Shown: positions 33,836 to 43,610 of the stretch, in pieces
How the letters are laid out: every line of letters starts with the position of its first letter
Numbering within the stretch: position 1 is the stretch's first letter
Source: Chloroflexota bacterium
GTDB taxonomy: Bacteria > Chloroflexota > Anaerolineae > Anaerolineales > Anaerolineaceae
DNA: 64,000 nucleotides
Reading direction: 5' to 3'
Assembly (NCBI GenBank): GCA_004347695.1
Contig: SLTK01000009.1
Span: 687,744-751,743, forward strand
Notes under the pieces: generated by a model
Told to the model about the DNA's origin: nothing
What the model saw: only the letters and a program-made list of their open reading frames with translations
The model's database searches: none
Made by a program: the position numbers and the translations under genes

Positions 33836-36800
33836 TTACTTTTTGTCTTCAACCAGCCCGCGCAACGGCTTGAGCAGCTTCTCGTCCACCGCATACGGCA
33901 GCGGCGAGGTGCGGTAGTTATCCAGTTCCAGGTAAACCCGGCCCTTGGCATCCACCACCGTAGCATCGAAGGATAGCTTTCCCTCTGCGTTATGGTTTGG
34001 CGTTACTGAAGCGAAGATGGGTTGGCCATTCGGGGTGATGTGGTACAACCGCAGCTCACCAATCGAACTTGGCAACGCCAGCGCCCCGGTCGAGCCGGCT
34101 TCCCAGATTCCCGCAGTTTGCATGCACAGTTCCACCAGCACGGGCGTGGAGACCAAATCCTCGCCTTCAGCGGTGATGGCAGGTGTATCACGGTGTAATT
34201 TACCCAGCACCGTCTCGCCAGAGCGCTGAACACCTTCCAGAACCTGGAAGGCTGGCCCGTGGAAGTAAAGCTGGTAAATGTCTTTGGCTTCCACTGTGTA
34301 CGCACCGTTCCAAACCGGAGGCAGCATGGTTCGCTCGACCTGTGCATCCGAGATGGGGGCCAAATAAACCTTGCCGGTGAAATGCAGCATTTTTTCATCA
34401 TCACGGCCGGGACGGGCCACGGTGGACTCGAGGATCACATGCGCCACCAGACCGCCTTGCTCATGGGCAACCTGCGCACGCCAGGTGATGCGGCGCGGGG
34501 CGTCCTTGTAGAACTTGAAGGGTGCCAGGAAGCGAATATCTTCCAGGCGGGCGACATCGAACCCACTCTTTTCGGACGCGAGCACCGAGGAGATATGTTT
34601 GGAGGCAACCGAGAAGCCTTCGATGCCCATCACACCGGGCAGCAAAGGAATTCCGTTAAGTGCATGGTCCTTCAGAAAAGGCTGCTCTTTCGGGTCAAGT
34701 TCGGCTTCCAGGGTGATACCCTGGTTGAGGTCCAGGCCAGTCAGGCGACTGAACATCACGTGGATGGGTTTACCGGCAGTCAACGCCTGGTTGGCAGCTT
34801 CCAGGTTGACGCCGCCATCGGGACGGCGCGATTTTTCCAGCAAACCAAGCGACCCGGTCAGCAGTACTTCACCGCCCACAGCGCCATGCACCAGTTCACG
34901 GTACACCAGCGGGGCAGCCTGTTCGGGCTGCATCATTTCGATACCGGCGAGTTCCATCAACATCGGGATCGAGCCGCGGCTGGCCATGCCAACCTGCGCC
35001 CAGGCGCTCCAATCCAGGGTCAATGCTTTCAACCCCGGGTTTTGCCGCCGCAGGGCATAGGTCAACCGGCATACCAGGTCATTGGCTGCGCTGTAATCCG
35101 CCTGACCAGAATTGCCAAAGCGTCCGGCCACTGAGGTGAATGCCACCACCGCTTTGAGCGGTCGTTTGTTCTTCGCCAAAGCTTTCAGGAAGTGGAAGTA
35201 GCCACCGGCTTTGATCGCCAGCGTCTCGCGCACTTCCTCCAGCGGTTTGTTTTCCAGCTTGCGGCTGTGCTCCAGCCCGGCAGCGTGAATGAATACATCC
35301 ACCCGTCCCTCAGCTTTGGTCACAGTCTTGACCACCGCATTGACCGATTGGGCATCGGTAACATCGCAAGTCAGGTAATGCGCCTGGCCGCCAGACTGCC
35401 GCACGACATCCATCGTTTGCAGCGTAGCCGCAGCCCGGGTGACCTTGTCTACAACGCTTTCCACCTGTTTGGGAGTGGGTTTTTTGCCTTCGGCTACCAT
35501 GCGCTGCATGACCGCATTCTTGAGTGTTTCACGTCCGCTGCGCGCCAGTTGGATATCAGGGTCCTGGGCTTCGGGCAGTTCAGATCGCCCCAGCAGGTAA
35601 AAGGTGCCCTTTGTTTGCTGCGCCAGATCGGTCACAACCGATGCAGTAATACCGCCGGTGCCGCCGCTGACCAGGAAGATTGGATTCTTGCCAAGGTTCA
35701 GGGTCTGTTCCGCGACATCGCGATCCAGTACAGCAATGCCGTAGCGTTGTTCGCCGCGCCAGCCGACCTCGACTACGGCCGAATCGACCAGGGTTTCTTC
35801 AATCAGCAGGGTTGCAGCTCGAGCCGGGATTTCATCCTCAGCAAAATCCACCACCTTTACCATCAGGTTGGGACGCTCCATTCCCATGGCTTTGGCGAAA
35901 CCACTGACTGCCCCACCCAGCGGAGCGCTGGCGCCGTCAGCACCGTAGCCGTGCAGGCCACCCATGCGGGTGGCGCATATCAGGAAGGACTCAGGACCTA
36001 CCAGCCGCAGCAAGTGATACAACGGCAGGACGCGCGCTTCCAACTCCGATTCCCAGGTGGCTGCATCCAGATCGGCCAGCGCAGGTTCAACGTTCAAGGC
36101 GGGCAGATAATAGACGCCGGTGACCGGCGCCTCAGATTGCCACTGCTGGACTTTTGCCAGAGCAGTCTCATCAACGGCTGCAACCACCAATACCTGAGCT
36201 TTGCGGCCACGCAAACGGCGGGCCAGACCGTCAGCGGTTTTTCCACTGTCGGCAACGATCAGGATTCGGCTGCTTGCATCGATGGTTGCGCCGGACGGCG
36301 TGCAAAGGTCAAGCCGTGGGCGCAGTACTGGAATGGGGATACGGCGGCGAATGGCGCCTGTTGTCGCCTGTGCGGCGGCAGCGGTTGGACTGACCTGCGG
36401 CAGCGGCGTTTCTTCCGATTTTGCTTCAACCTCGACCGGTGCAGCTTCTACCACCTTGGGTGCAGATGCAGCAGCACGTTCGGCCACAGCGTCTGCCATG
36501 AACTGGATAACTTTTGCCAGCGTGTTATAGTCCGAAAGGCGCAAATCTTCGCGCCGTGGGATGTCATAGTTGGTGCGAATGGTCGCGAACAACTCGGCTT
36601 GCTTGACAGTGTCGATGCCCAGGTCTGCTTCCAGATCCAGGTCAAGATCAAGCATGTCGGATGGATACCCCGTCTTTTCGCTAACCGCCTGCAGCACGAA
36701 TGCCTTGATTTCATCCATATCCACGCCCTCGTGGGATGCTGCGGAGGCTGGCTGGACCACAGCCGCAGCAGGAATTGCTGCCGGTTCAGCTAGCTCCCGG

Positions 36801-39800
36801 GCAACAGGCACGACCGACGCGCTCTGTGCGCCAGTTTCATTCAGCATGAACTGGACCACCTTGGCAAGCGTGTTGTAATCGGACAGGCGCAAATCTTCGC
36901 GGCGCGGGATGTTGTAGTGAGTGCGGATGGTGGCGAATAACTCCGCCTGCTTGACCGTATCGATGCCCAGATCGGCTTCCAGGTCGAGATCCATGTCCAA
37001 CATTTCCGCCGGGTAACCCGTTTTCTCACTGACCGCTTGCAGCACAAAAGCTTTGACTTCCTGTTCATTGCTATTCGAGCTGCTTGCAGCCGCAGGAGCC
37101 GGATTTTCAGCAGAGGAGACCGTTGTGACTGTAGGAACGCCAACCGCCTGCGCCACAACCGGCTGGGGTTGACCTGCGCCAACCAGCGCATCGCGCATAA
37201 AGCCAACCACCTTGGTCAGGGTGTTGTAATCCGACAGGCGCAAATCTTCACGCCGGGGGATATTGTAGTGTGAGCGAATCGTGGCAAACAACTCCGCCTG
37301 TTTGACCGTATCGATCCCCAGGTCAGCTTCCAGGTCGAGTTCCATATCCAACATTTCGGGCGGGTAGCCCGTTTTTTCGCTGACCGCTTGCAGAACGAAA
37401 GCCTTGATTTCTTCATCAGCCACATTCGCGCTGCTGGCTGCAACCGGGGCAGCGGCTGGAACGGCAGCCGGAACTGTCGAAGTGACGGCAACTGCTGCAA
37501 CCGCTTCAACTTGCGCGGGTTTGGATTGGACGCCGCCCGCCAACGAATCGCGCATAAACCCGATCACTTTTTCCAGGGTGTTGAATTCTGACAGGCGCAA
37601 ATCTTCCCGCCGCGGGATGTTGTAATGGGTGCGGATCGTGGCAAATAGCTCTGCCTGTTTGACCGTGTCGATACCGAGGTCAGCTTCCAAATCCAGCCCA
37701 AGGTCGAGCATTTCCGCCGGGTAACCGGTTTTTTCACTAACTGCCTGCAGCACAAAGGCTTTGATTTCGGCCTCATCCACGTTGGCTGCCGAAGCAGTCT
37801 GAGCAGGCTGCATCGCGGGTTGAACCACCGGGGCAACAACCGGCTGGACCGGGGTTGCCGGTTGAGCTGCTACCGGTGTTTCATGCGTCACTGGCATGGC
37901 TGGTGCGCTTACGGGTGTGTCCACCCACATTGACGGGCCGTGACCATACTGCCAGGTTGATTTTGCCGGCTGATGTTTGGGAGGGCCGGCATGTTTTACC
38001 CGCAGCGTGCGCTGGGTGACTTCCAATTCAGCGGCGTCGTACCCGGTCACCCGATCAAGCCAGGAGCCGTAAATCGATTGATTTTTACGATTCGGATCGC
38101 CCGGGATGGCCCGGAAAAGCACCATGGCGATCTGCGATCCAAAACCGGCTCCGAGGCGCAGAGCATATTTGACGTCCGCCTTGCCGCCGCGGGAAAGATT
38201 CAAATCTCCAAGGTCCGGATCCGGTTCGAAATCCTTATCATAGTGCGCAATCGGCGGCACAATTCCATATTCAAGTGCCTTGACGGACACCACATCTTCG
38301 ACACCAACGCCCATGGTATGACCGGTAAAGCCTTTAGTGTTGGCAATGATCACCTGGTTGGCGTGGTCGCCAAAAGTGCGGCGCAGTGCGTGAATTTCAG
38401 CCGAGGCCGACCCGCCGCGCGCCGGGGTGTACGTTTCATGGGACATGAACATGGTCTGAGCAGCAATGTCATCGCGTTTAATGCCAAAGCGTCGTTCTGC
38501 CTGTTCTATCACCCGCTGCATGACCTGGCTGACATGGCCGATATCCAACCGGGTGCCGTGGAAGGCGCTGTTGGCCGTCACGCTGGAAAGGACTTCAGCA
38601 ATCCCGCGGATGCCTCGTTCACGGGCAGAATCTTCCGATTCCAACACCAGAGCGGCTGCACCCATGCCCATCAGCAAGCCGTTGCGGCGGCGGTCAAAAG
38701 GCAGAGCAGCCTTACGAATATTGCTCTCGGTGGTGCTGGCGCCAGAGACCAGCATGCCGGTATTCATCCAGGGGGCAAACGGTCCGCCCGTAACATCGTC
38801 ACCGGCGATGATCACCACCCGGCGGCAGCGTCCGGTGCGAATCCAGTCCTCGGCGACCGAGACAGCGTGTGTGGTCGTAGCACAGGCGGCGTTGACGTAT
38901 GTGTTAGGCCCACGCGCGCCGATGTACTCGGCAAACTGCGAATGGCCCATCGCCAATATACGGAATACAAAGCGCCGGTCAAAGTGGTAATCCAACTTCT
39001 GCAGTTGGGCTTCCAACTCATCGGTCCGTCTCCGCATCCTGGCCAGCAGGTCTTTCTGATCAGCCGGGACGAGCGCAATCAAACCGCGTACTTCCTCCAA
39101 CTGTTTTTGAACCGACTTGTAACCGTAAAAACTTTCGGCTTCTTCGGCAAAGCGGTTGGTGCCCGGGAATGCCGAGGCAAAAATCACTCCAGTTTCATCG
39201 GCCAGTGATTCCGGCAGCTTCCAACGATCAGGCAACAAGGTTCCTTTGGATGTCTGGCGATACGTCATCACCAACGGAATACCGGCATCGCGCAGCGCTT
39301 CGATCCCGGCGGCGATAGCCAACTGGGTGGAGATATCGCAGGCATCCACGCGTTCAGCCGGTACGCCAAATTCTTCGACCAGGTTGAAATGCCCGGGCTG
39401 ACCGGCCAGTTTAAGCGTGCCGTCCAGGTGATTAATGGTCACCATTTGCGCGCCTGCATCGCTTTTTTCAAGGCGAACCGGCCGCAGGTCGACCATTTCC
39501 TGGCGTACCTTGAGCGGCAGCGGTTCGATTCGCTGTTCACCGTTTAAGATCGAGGTTACATTCCCGTCATCGAAAACGTGATTTTTCAAACCGGGCAGGC
39601 CGAGACCCGCGCCCGTGACCACTACCGAGCCGGTCAGCGGTACGCGGCCGTCCTGGACGGCTGCCTGCGCGTGAGGAGCAGCGCCATTCCCGTTTTTGGG
39701 CGCAGTTACTTCCAGCGGCAGGCTAAAGACTGCGGTTCGAGCCTGGGAAGCCATGCTTGCACACTGGGGCTGAAGACCGGCAGCCAGCATCCCGCAAAGC

Positions 39801-42604
39801 GCTTCATTGAAGCTCACCACCGCCCCCTTACGCGGATGGTTGGTCGCCAGAATGGTCACATCCGTCTTATCCTTGAGGTTGTCAGTCGCCAGGGCATTCA
39901 ACACCCGTTTTGGACCAACTTCCACATAGGCGCGCACACCCTGGGAATATAACGTCTGCATGCCTTTGATAAACTGCACCGGCGACGCCACTTGCTGCCC
40001 AAGAATTTCCAAAATTTCTGCCCGCGAGGTGGGGTAGAGTTCACCGGTCACGTTGGCAACCACCGGGATCTTCGGGGTGTTCAAGCTCATGCGGCTGATG
40101 ACAGATTTGAGCGGGCCAGAAGCCGGCGCCACAATTTTGGTATGGAAAGCATGCGAAACCGGGATTTTTGTCGCCTGGAAACCGGCAGCCGCGAAAGCTG
40201 CCAGCGATTTCTCGATTGCGGTTGTGCTGCCGCCAATGACCGATTGTACCGGGCTGTTGATGTTGGCGATTACCGCGTAATCACCGAGGGATGCCAGCAC
40301 TTTCTCGACTGCTTCGAGCGGAGCAGATACTGCCGCCATTCCGCCGTTGTCTTCCATCGAGACCTTTTTCATCTCGCTGGCGCGGGCGCTAACCACTTGC
40401 AGCGCTTCGGCAAAGGTCAAAACACCCGAGGCCACCAGCGCAGCATACTCACCCAGGCTGTGCCCGATCACCAGGTCCGGCGAGTAACCAAACTTGTTCA
40501 TCAAGCGCAGCATGGCCACGTTGGCAGTCAACATGGCTGGTTGAGTAATTGCCGTATCGCGTAAGGCAGCTTCGGCGCGTTTAATCGATTCTTCATCACC
40601 GTCCACATAGATGTAGCTGGTCAGGCTGCGCCCAAGGATAGGCGTCATGATCGCATCGGCTTCTTTGAATGTATCGGCGACCACCGGTTCGACCTCACAC
40701 AGGTCTTTAAGCATGTTGACGTACTGCGAGCCCTGTCCGGGGAATAAAAAGGCCAGTTTGCCAGGAGTCCCGCTGCCACGAAAAACGCCTTGAGCGGTCA
40801 TCGCCTGCCAGCCATTGGCCGCATTGGTCTCGAAGGCTTTTAGAGCCTTCTCGCCGCGGCTTACCAATTCAGCGGCATTTTCGTAATCAATCACAATCCG
40901 TTCAGGTCGCGCCAGCGCATCCGCTGATGGCAACTGCCGGGGTGGAAGTTGACCGCTGCGAGCGGCCTGCAATGCGGATGTCAGCTTGAACACCAACTCA
41001 TCCGCTGTTTCCGCGCCAAGGAATAACAATCCGCGATAGGGCTGCACTGCTGTTTCAGCGTGAGTTTGGGCCGGCGCTGCAGCAACTGCGGGCGTCACAA
41101 TGGACGGCGCAGCGGCGGCTGGCTGGCTGGCGGGAGTCTGTGCGACCATCTGAGGCGCCACAAAAGTTTTGGATTCGGTTGTGAGCAATCCAGGTACCCA
41201 TTCCTCGACAACGACGTGAAAATTGGTGCCGCCGAACCCGAACGACGACACACCCGCCCGGCGAATTTCGCCTTCTGGCTTGTCCCACTGCCGCAGACTG
41301 GTATTGACGAAAAAGGGAATCTGGTCGAAGGCGATATTGGGGTTGGCTTTATGGAAGTTGGCCGATGGCGGCAGAACCTTTTCGTACAGGGACATAACTG
41401 CTTTGAACAGACCTGCAGCCCCCGCCGCGCTCTTCAAATGGCCGACATTCGACTTAACCGAGCCAAGCGCCACCCGACCAACCGGCATCCCGAAATTGCC
41501 AAAAACCGAGTTCAGGCTGTTGACTTCGGCTAAATCACCGACGCGAGTCGAGGTGCCGTGGGCTTCGATCAAACCCACGCTGGCGGGGTTGACCCCGGCA
41601 TTCTTCCAGGCGCGTTCGATTGCGCGCTGCTGCCCGATCGGATTAGGAGCAGTAATACCCTTCCCCTTGCCATCGCTGCTGCCGCCGATGCCGCGAATGA
41701 CCGCGTAAATCTTGTCGCCGTCTTTCTCAGCATCTGCCAACCGCTTGAGCAGGAAGATAGCTGTGCCTTCACCCATAACGAAGCCGTTGGCTCCATCAGC
41801 AAACGGCCGCGAGCCATCCGGGCTGAGCGCTCCGATTTTGCAGAATTTGACAAATCCCTCAACGCCCATGTTGCGGTCAACCCCACCGGTCAATACCGCG
41901 TCGAACTGGTAACTGGTTAACCCATCCACTGCTGCCTGAAGCGCCGCTAATGACGAGGCGCACGCCGCGTCCGTGACGAAATTGGGACCACCCAGGTTGA
42001 AAACGTTCGCGATCCGTCCGGCGATAATATTTCCCAGTTCGCCGGGCATGGTATCTTCGGTAATTTCTGGCACTTTTCCGCGGAAATCATGCTGCATGCC
42101 ACTAAACAGGGCGGCCTGAACCTCCGCGGGCAAACCGCGGAAGGCTTCCAGGCCGGAGAGCGTATCCAAAAATTCCGGCAGCCGGATGCGGAGGCTGGTC
42201 GTATAATGGTTCTCGCCAGCCAGCGCATTCCCCAGAATGACCGCGACCCGATTGTTGTCCAGCGGCTTCTGCGGGTATCCATAGTCCATTAAAGCCTGCC
42301 GCGCCGCGGCAATACCCCATTTTTGACCATCATCCATCACCGATAGCACGCTGGGGGGAATTGGAATACCCCATTTGAGCGGTTCAAAATTGTAATTGCG
42401 CACCCATCCGCCAATTTTCGAATAGGTTTTGTCCGTTGCTTTGGGATCCGGGTCAAAATATAAATCTTCCCGCCAGCGATCCGCCGGGACATCCGTAATG
42501 GAATAGCGCGCATCCTTGATATTCTTCCAGAATTCCGGCGCATCCAATGCGTCCGGCATGATTGCCCCCAGACCGACCACTGCAACTGCTTTTGGATCAA
42601 ACAT
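33836..42604 (-). CDS. PUFA-synthase-like megasynthase: KS-AT-KS'-ACPx4-KR-DH
   Basis: One 2,922-residue chain. KS (about 1-470) has DAACASS with Cys215, EAHGTSTRVGD and SNVGHLKSAAG. AT (about 620-940) has GHSLGEYA with Ser716. A second, divergent KS-like domain (about 1010-1560) has NAACATTT (Cys1241), with SHETYTPARGG where EAHGT is expected and NTKGFTGHTMG. Four ACPs follow (motif LGIDTVKQAE; Thr1647, 1766, 1883, 1999), then a ketoreductase (VSGGTGGIT near 2310, Tyr2504) and a double-hotdog DH (HALNGIPLLP, His2647; ELCMQ). No thioesterase is seen. With PfaD and PPTase nearby it resembles a PUFA or related lipid synthase; the product is unknown. AAAGGAG precedes the ATG. Confidence 0.93.
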   Translation of the reverse strand: MFDPKAVAVVGLGAIMPDALDAPEFWKNIKDARYSITDVPADRWREDLYFDPDPKATDKTYSKIGGWVRNYNFEPLKWGIPIPPSVLSVMDDGQKWGIAAARQALMDYGYPQKPLDNNRVAVILGNALAGENHYTTSLRIRLPEFLDTLSGLEAFRGLPAEVQAALFSGMQHDFRGKVPEITEDTMPGELGNIIAGRIANVFNLGGPNFVTDAACASSLAALQAAVDGLTSYQFDAVLTGGVDRNMGVEGFVKFCKIGALSPDGSRPFADGANGFVMGEGTAIFLLKRLADAEKDGDKIYAVIRGIGGSSDGKGKGITAPNPIGQQRAIERAWKNAGVNPASVGLIEAHGTSTRVGDLAEVNSLNSVFGNFGMPVGRVALGSVKSNVGHLKSAAGAAGLFKAVMSLYEKVLPPSANFHKANPNIAFDQIPFFVNTSLRQWDKPEGEIRRAGVSSFGFGGTNFHVVVEEWVPGLLTTESKTFVAPQMVAQTPASQPAAAAPSIVTPAVAAAPAQTHAETAVQPYRGLLFLGAETADELVFKLTSALQAARSGQLPPRQLPSADALARPERIVIDYENAAELVSRGEKALKAFETNAANGWQAMTAQGVFRGSGTPGKLAFLFPGQGSQYVNMLKDLCEVEPVVADTFKEADAIMTPILGRSLTSYIYVDGDEESIKRAEAALRDTAITQPAMLTANVAMLRLMNKFGYSPDLVIGHSLGEYAALVASGVLTFAEALQVVSARASEMKKVSMEDNGGMAAVSAPLEAVEKVLASLGDYAVIANINSPVQSVIGGSTTAIEKSLAAFAAAGFQATKIPVSHAFHTKIVAPASGPLKSVISRMSLNTPKIPVVANVTGELYPTSRAEILEILGQQVASPVQFIKGMQTLYSQGVRAYVEVGPKRVLNALATDNLKDKTDVTILATNHPRKGAVVSFNEALCGMLAAGLQPQCASMASQARTAVFSLPLEVTAPKNGNGAAPHAQAAVQDGRVPLTGSVVVTGAGLGLPGLKNHVFDDGNVTSILNGEQRIEPLPLKVRQEMVDLRPVRLEKSDAGAQMVTINHLDGTLKLAGQPGHFNLVEEFGVPAERVDACDISTQLAIAAGIEALRDAGIPLVMTYRQTSKGTLLPDRWKLPESLADETGVIFASAFPGTNRFAEEAESFYGYKSVQKQLEEVRGLIALVPADQKDLLARMRRRTDELEAQLQKLDYHFDRRFVFRILAMGHSQFAEYIGARGPNTYVNAACATTTHAVSVAEDWIRTGRCRRVVIIAGDDVTGGPFAPWMNTGMLVSGASTTESNIRKAALPFDRRRNGLLMGMGAAALVLESEDSARERGIRGIAEVLSSVTANSAFHGTRLDIGHVSQVMQRVIEQAERRFGIKRDDIAAQTMFMSHETYTPARGGSASAEIHALRRTFGDHANQVIIANTKGFTGHTMGVGVEDVVSVKALEYGIVPPIAHYDKDFEPDPDLGDLNLSRGGKADVKYALRLGAGFGSQIAMVLFRAIPGDPNRKNQSIYGSWLDRVTGYDAAELEVTQRTLRVKHAGPPKHQPAKSTWQYGHGPSMWVDTPVSAPAMPVTHETPVAAQPATPVQPVVAPVVQPAMQPAQTASAANVDEAEIKAFVLQAVSEKTGYPAEMLDLGLDLEADLGIDTVKQAELFATIRTHYNIPRREDLRLSEFNTLEKVIGFMRDSLAGGVQSKPAQVEAVAAVAVTSTVPAAVPAAAPVAASSANVADEEIKAFVLQAVSEKTGYPPEMLDMELDLEADLGIDTVKQAELFATIRSHYNIPRREDLRLSDYNTLTKVVGFMRDALVGAGQPQPVVAQAVGVPTVTTVSSAENPAPAAASSSNSNEQEVKAFVLQAVSEKTGYPAEMLDMDLDLEADLGIDTVKQAELFATIRTHYNIPRREDLRLSDYNTLAKVVQFMLNETGAQSASVVPVARELAEPAAIPAAAVVQPASAASHEGVDMDEIKAFVLQAVSEKTGYPSDMLDLDLDLEADLGIDTVKQAELFATIRTNYDIPRREDLRLSDYNTLAKVIQFMADAVAERAAASAPKVVEAAPVEVEAKSEETPLPQVSPTAAAAQATTGAIRRRIPIPVLRPRLDLCTPSGATIDASSRILIVADSGKTADGLARRLRGRKAQVLVVAAVDETALAKVQQWQSEAPVTGVYYLPALNVEPALADLDAATWESELEARVLPLYHLLRLVGPESFLICATRMGGLHGYGADGASAPLGGAVSGFAKAMGMERPNLMVKVVDFAEDEIPARAATLLIEETLVDSAVVEVGWRGEQRYGIAVLDRDVAEQTLNLGKNPIFLVSGGTGGITASVVTDLAQQTKGTFYLLGRSELPEAQDPDIQLARSGRETLKNAVMQRMVAEGKKPTPKQVESVVDKVTRAAATLQTMDVVRQSGGQAHYLTCDVTDAQSVNAVVKTVTKAEGRVDVFIHAAGLEHSRKLENKPLEEVRETLAIKAGGYFHFLKALAKNKRPLKAVVAFTSVAGRFGNSGQADYSAANDLVCRLTYALRRQNPGLKALTLDWSAWAQVGMASRGSIPMLMELAGIEMMQPEQAAPLVYRELVHGAVGGEVLLTGSLGLLEKSRRPDGGVNLEAANQALTAGKPIHVMFSRLTGLDLNQGITLEAELDPKEQPFLKDHALNGIPLLPGVMGIEGFSVASKHISSVLASEKSGFDVARLEDIRFLAPFKFYKDAPRRITWRAQVAHEQGGLVAHVILESTVARPGRDDEKMLHFTGKVYLAPISDAQVERTMLPPVWNGAYTVEAKDIYQLYFHGPAFQVLEGVQRSGETVLGKLHRDTPAITAEGEDLVSTPVLVELCMQTAGIWEAGSTGALALPSSIGELRLYHITPNGQPIFASVTPNHNAEGKLSFDATVVDAKGRVYLELDNYRTSPLPYAVDEKLLKPLRGLVEDKK

Positions 42605-42963
42605 AGTAACTTACTCCTTTACGTCTTGGCCACCTACTTGGATTTTGGGTTGCTGTGCAGAAATTAACATTTCACCCATCTGGAAAAACCAGCCCCTGGA
42701 AATCATCCTTGATAGGATGGGATTCACTTGTCGAGTAGAGCAGCCTGCAAATTGGACAGGCAATTTTTTCGAGTTTATGAGTTGCCGTTCATCATGCACG
42801 GCTTAGAAATAACCTTTTATGAGGTTACAAGCGTGAAAACCCGCATTAACAAAAAGAGTTTCGCGAAAAGTTGTCATATATTTTAAAGAATGGGAAAGAA
42901 CCGGCGTGTTATACTCAAATTAAGGTTCGATTCCATTCGTCTAACCCTCCAGGGAGGATCATT
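42605..42963. other. Divergent spacer between megasynthase and transglutaminase-like genes
   Basis: No gene is seen in 359 nt. Both flanking genes must be promoted from here. TATACT at 42910-42915 is a possible plus-strand -10. I see no convincing pair of boxes on the minus strand, where a long leader to the megasynthase is likely. Confidence 0.5.
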
Positions 42964-43602
42964 TTGAATTTCGAATATCCACCGCATGGCGAACTTTTTA
43001 GCCTGTTTCGCCAGCTCAAAACTCCCCCTGACATCCAACTGTATCTCGACAGCCTCCCTTACATTGGAGAAGAGCTAAACCGCTCACCGCTGCGGGTAAT
43101 GCGCGACCGCCAATGTCATTGCCTGGACGGTGCTTTGCTGGCGGCTTTGGCGTTGGAGCAACTGGGATTTGCTGCCCGCATCATCGACCTGGTCCCAGAA
43201 CCGGGCACCGACGACGATCACGTACTGGCCATTTTCCAGATAAACGGGTGTTATGGAGCCATTGCGAAATCCAATTTTGTCGGTCTGCGCTACCGTGAAC
43301 CCATCTATCGCTCACTGCGAGAACTGGCAATGTCCTATTTTGAGGTTTTCTTCAATATTAAAGGACAAAAAACGCTGCGCGCATACACCCGCCCATTGAA
43401 CTTAGCCCGCTATGATCGTTTTGATTGGCAGGCGACAGAAACCGGCGTTGAAAAAGTGACCCATGCGCTGTACAGCCTGAAACCGGTCGCTTTGGTCGAT
43501 GCTGCCCAAGCCGATGGGCTTTCCCTGGTGGATAAACGATCGTATGAGGCTGGCATGCTTGGAACAAATCTCGATGGGTTGTATAAACCAGCTCAGAGGT
43601 GA
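42964..43602 (+). CDS. Transglutaminase-like protein
   Basis: The 212-residue protein has RDRQCHCLDGALLAALALEQLGF, then DDDHVLAIFQINGCYGAIAKSNFVGLRYREP. This order of Cys in a helix, then His, then a further polar residue on a strand is that of transglutaminase/peptidase folds; C102-or-nearby would be the nucleophile. The start is TTG at 42964 because GGGAGG lies 6 nt before it. Function could be peptidase or acyl transfer. It overlaps the ribosome site of the following membrane protein, so the two are likely co-expressed. Confidence 0.65.
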   Translation: MNFEYPPHGELFSLFRQLKTPPDIQLYLDSLPYIGEELNRSPLRVMRDRQCHCLDGALLAALALEQLGFAARIIDLVPEPGTDDDHVLAIFQINGCYGAIAKSNFVGLRYREPIYRSLRELAMSYFEVFFNIKGQKTLRAYTRPLNLARYDRFDWQATETGVEKVTHALYSLKPVALVDAAQADGLSLVDKRSYEAGMLGTNLDGLYKPAQR

Positions 43603-43610
43603 TCAGCGGG

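Noticed and set aside
35192..39208. Long open frames on the plus strand within the megasynthase gene (533 and 411 codons)
   Set aside because: They are antisense to well-conserved KS, ACP and KR domains, have no ribosome sites and no recognisable domains.
42920..42945. tRNA-like T-loop (GGTTCGATTCC)
   Set aside because: The flanking bases do not pair as a T-stem and no acceptor or anticodon arm can be built.
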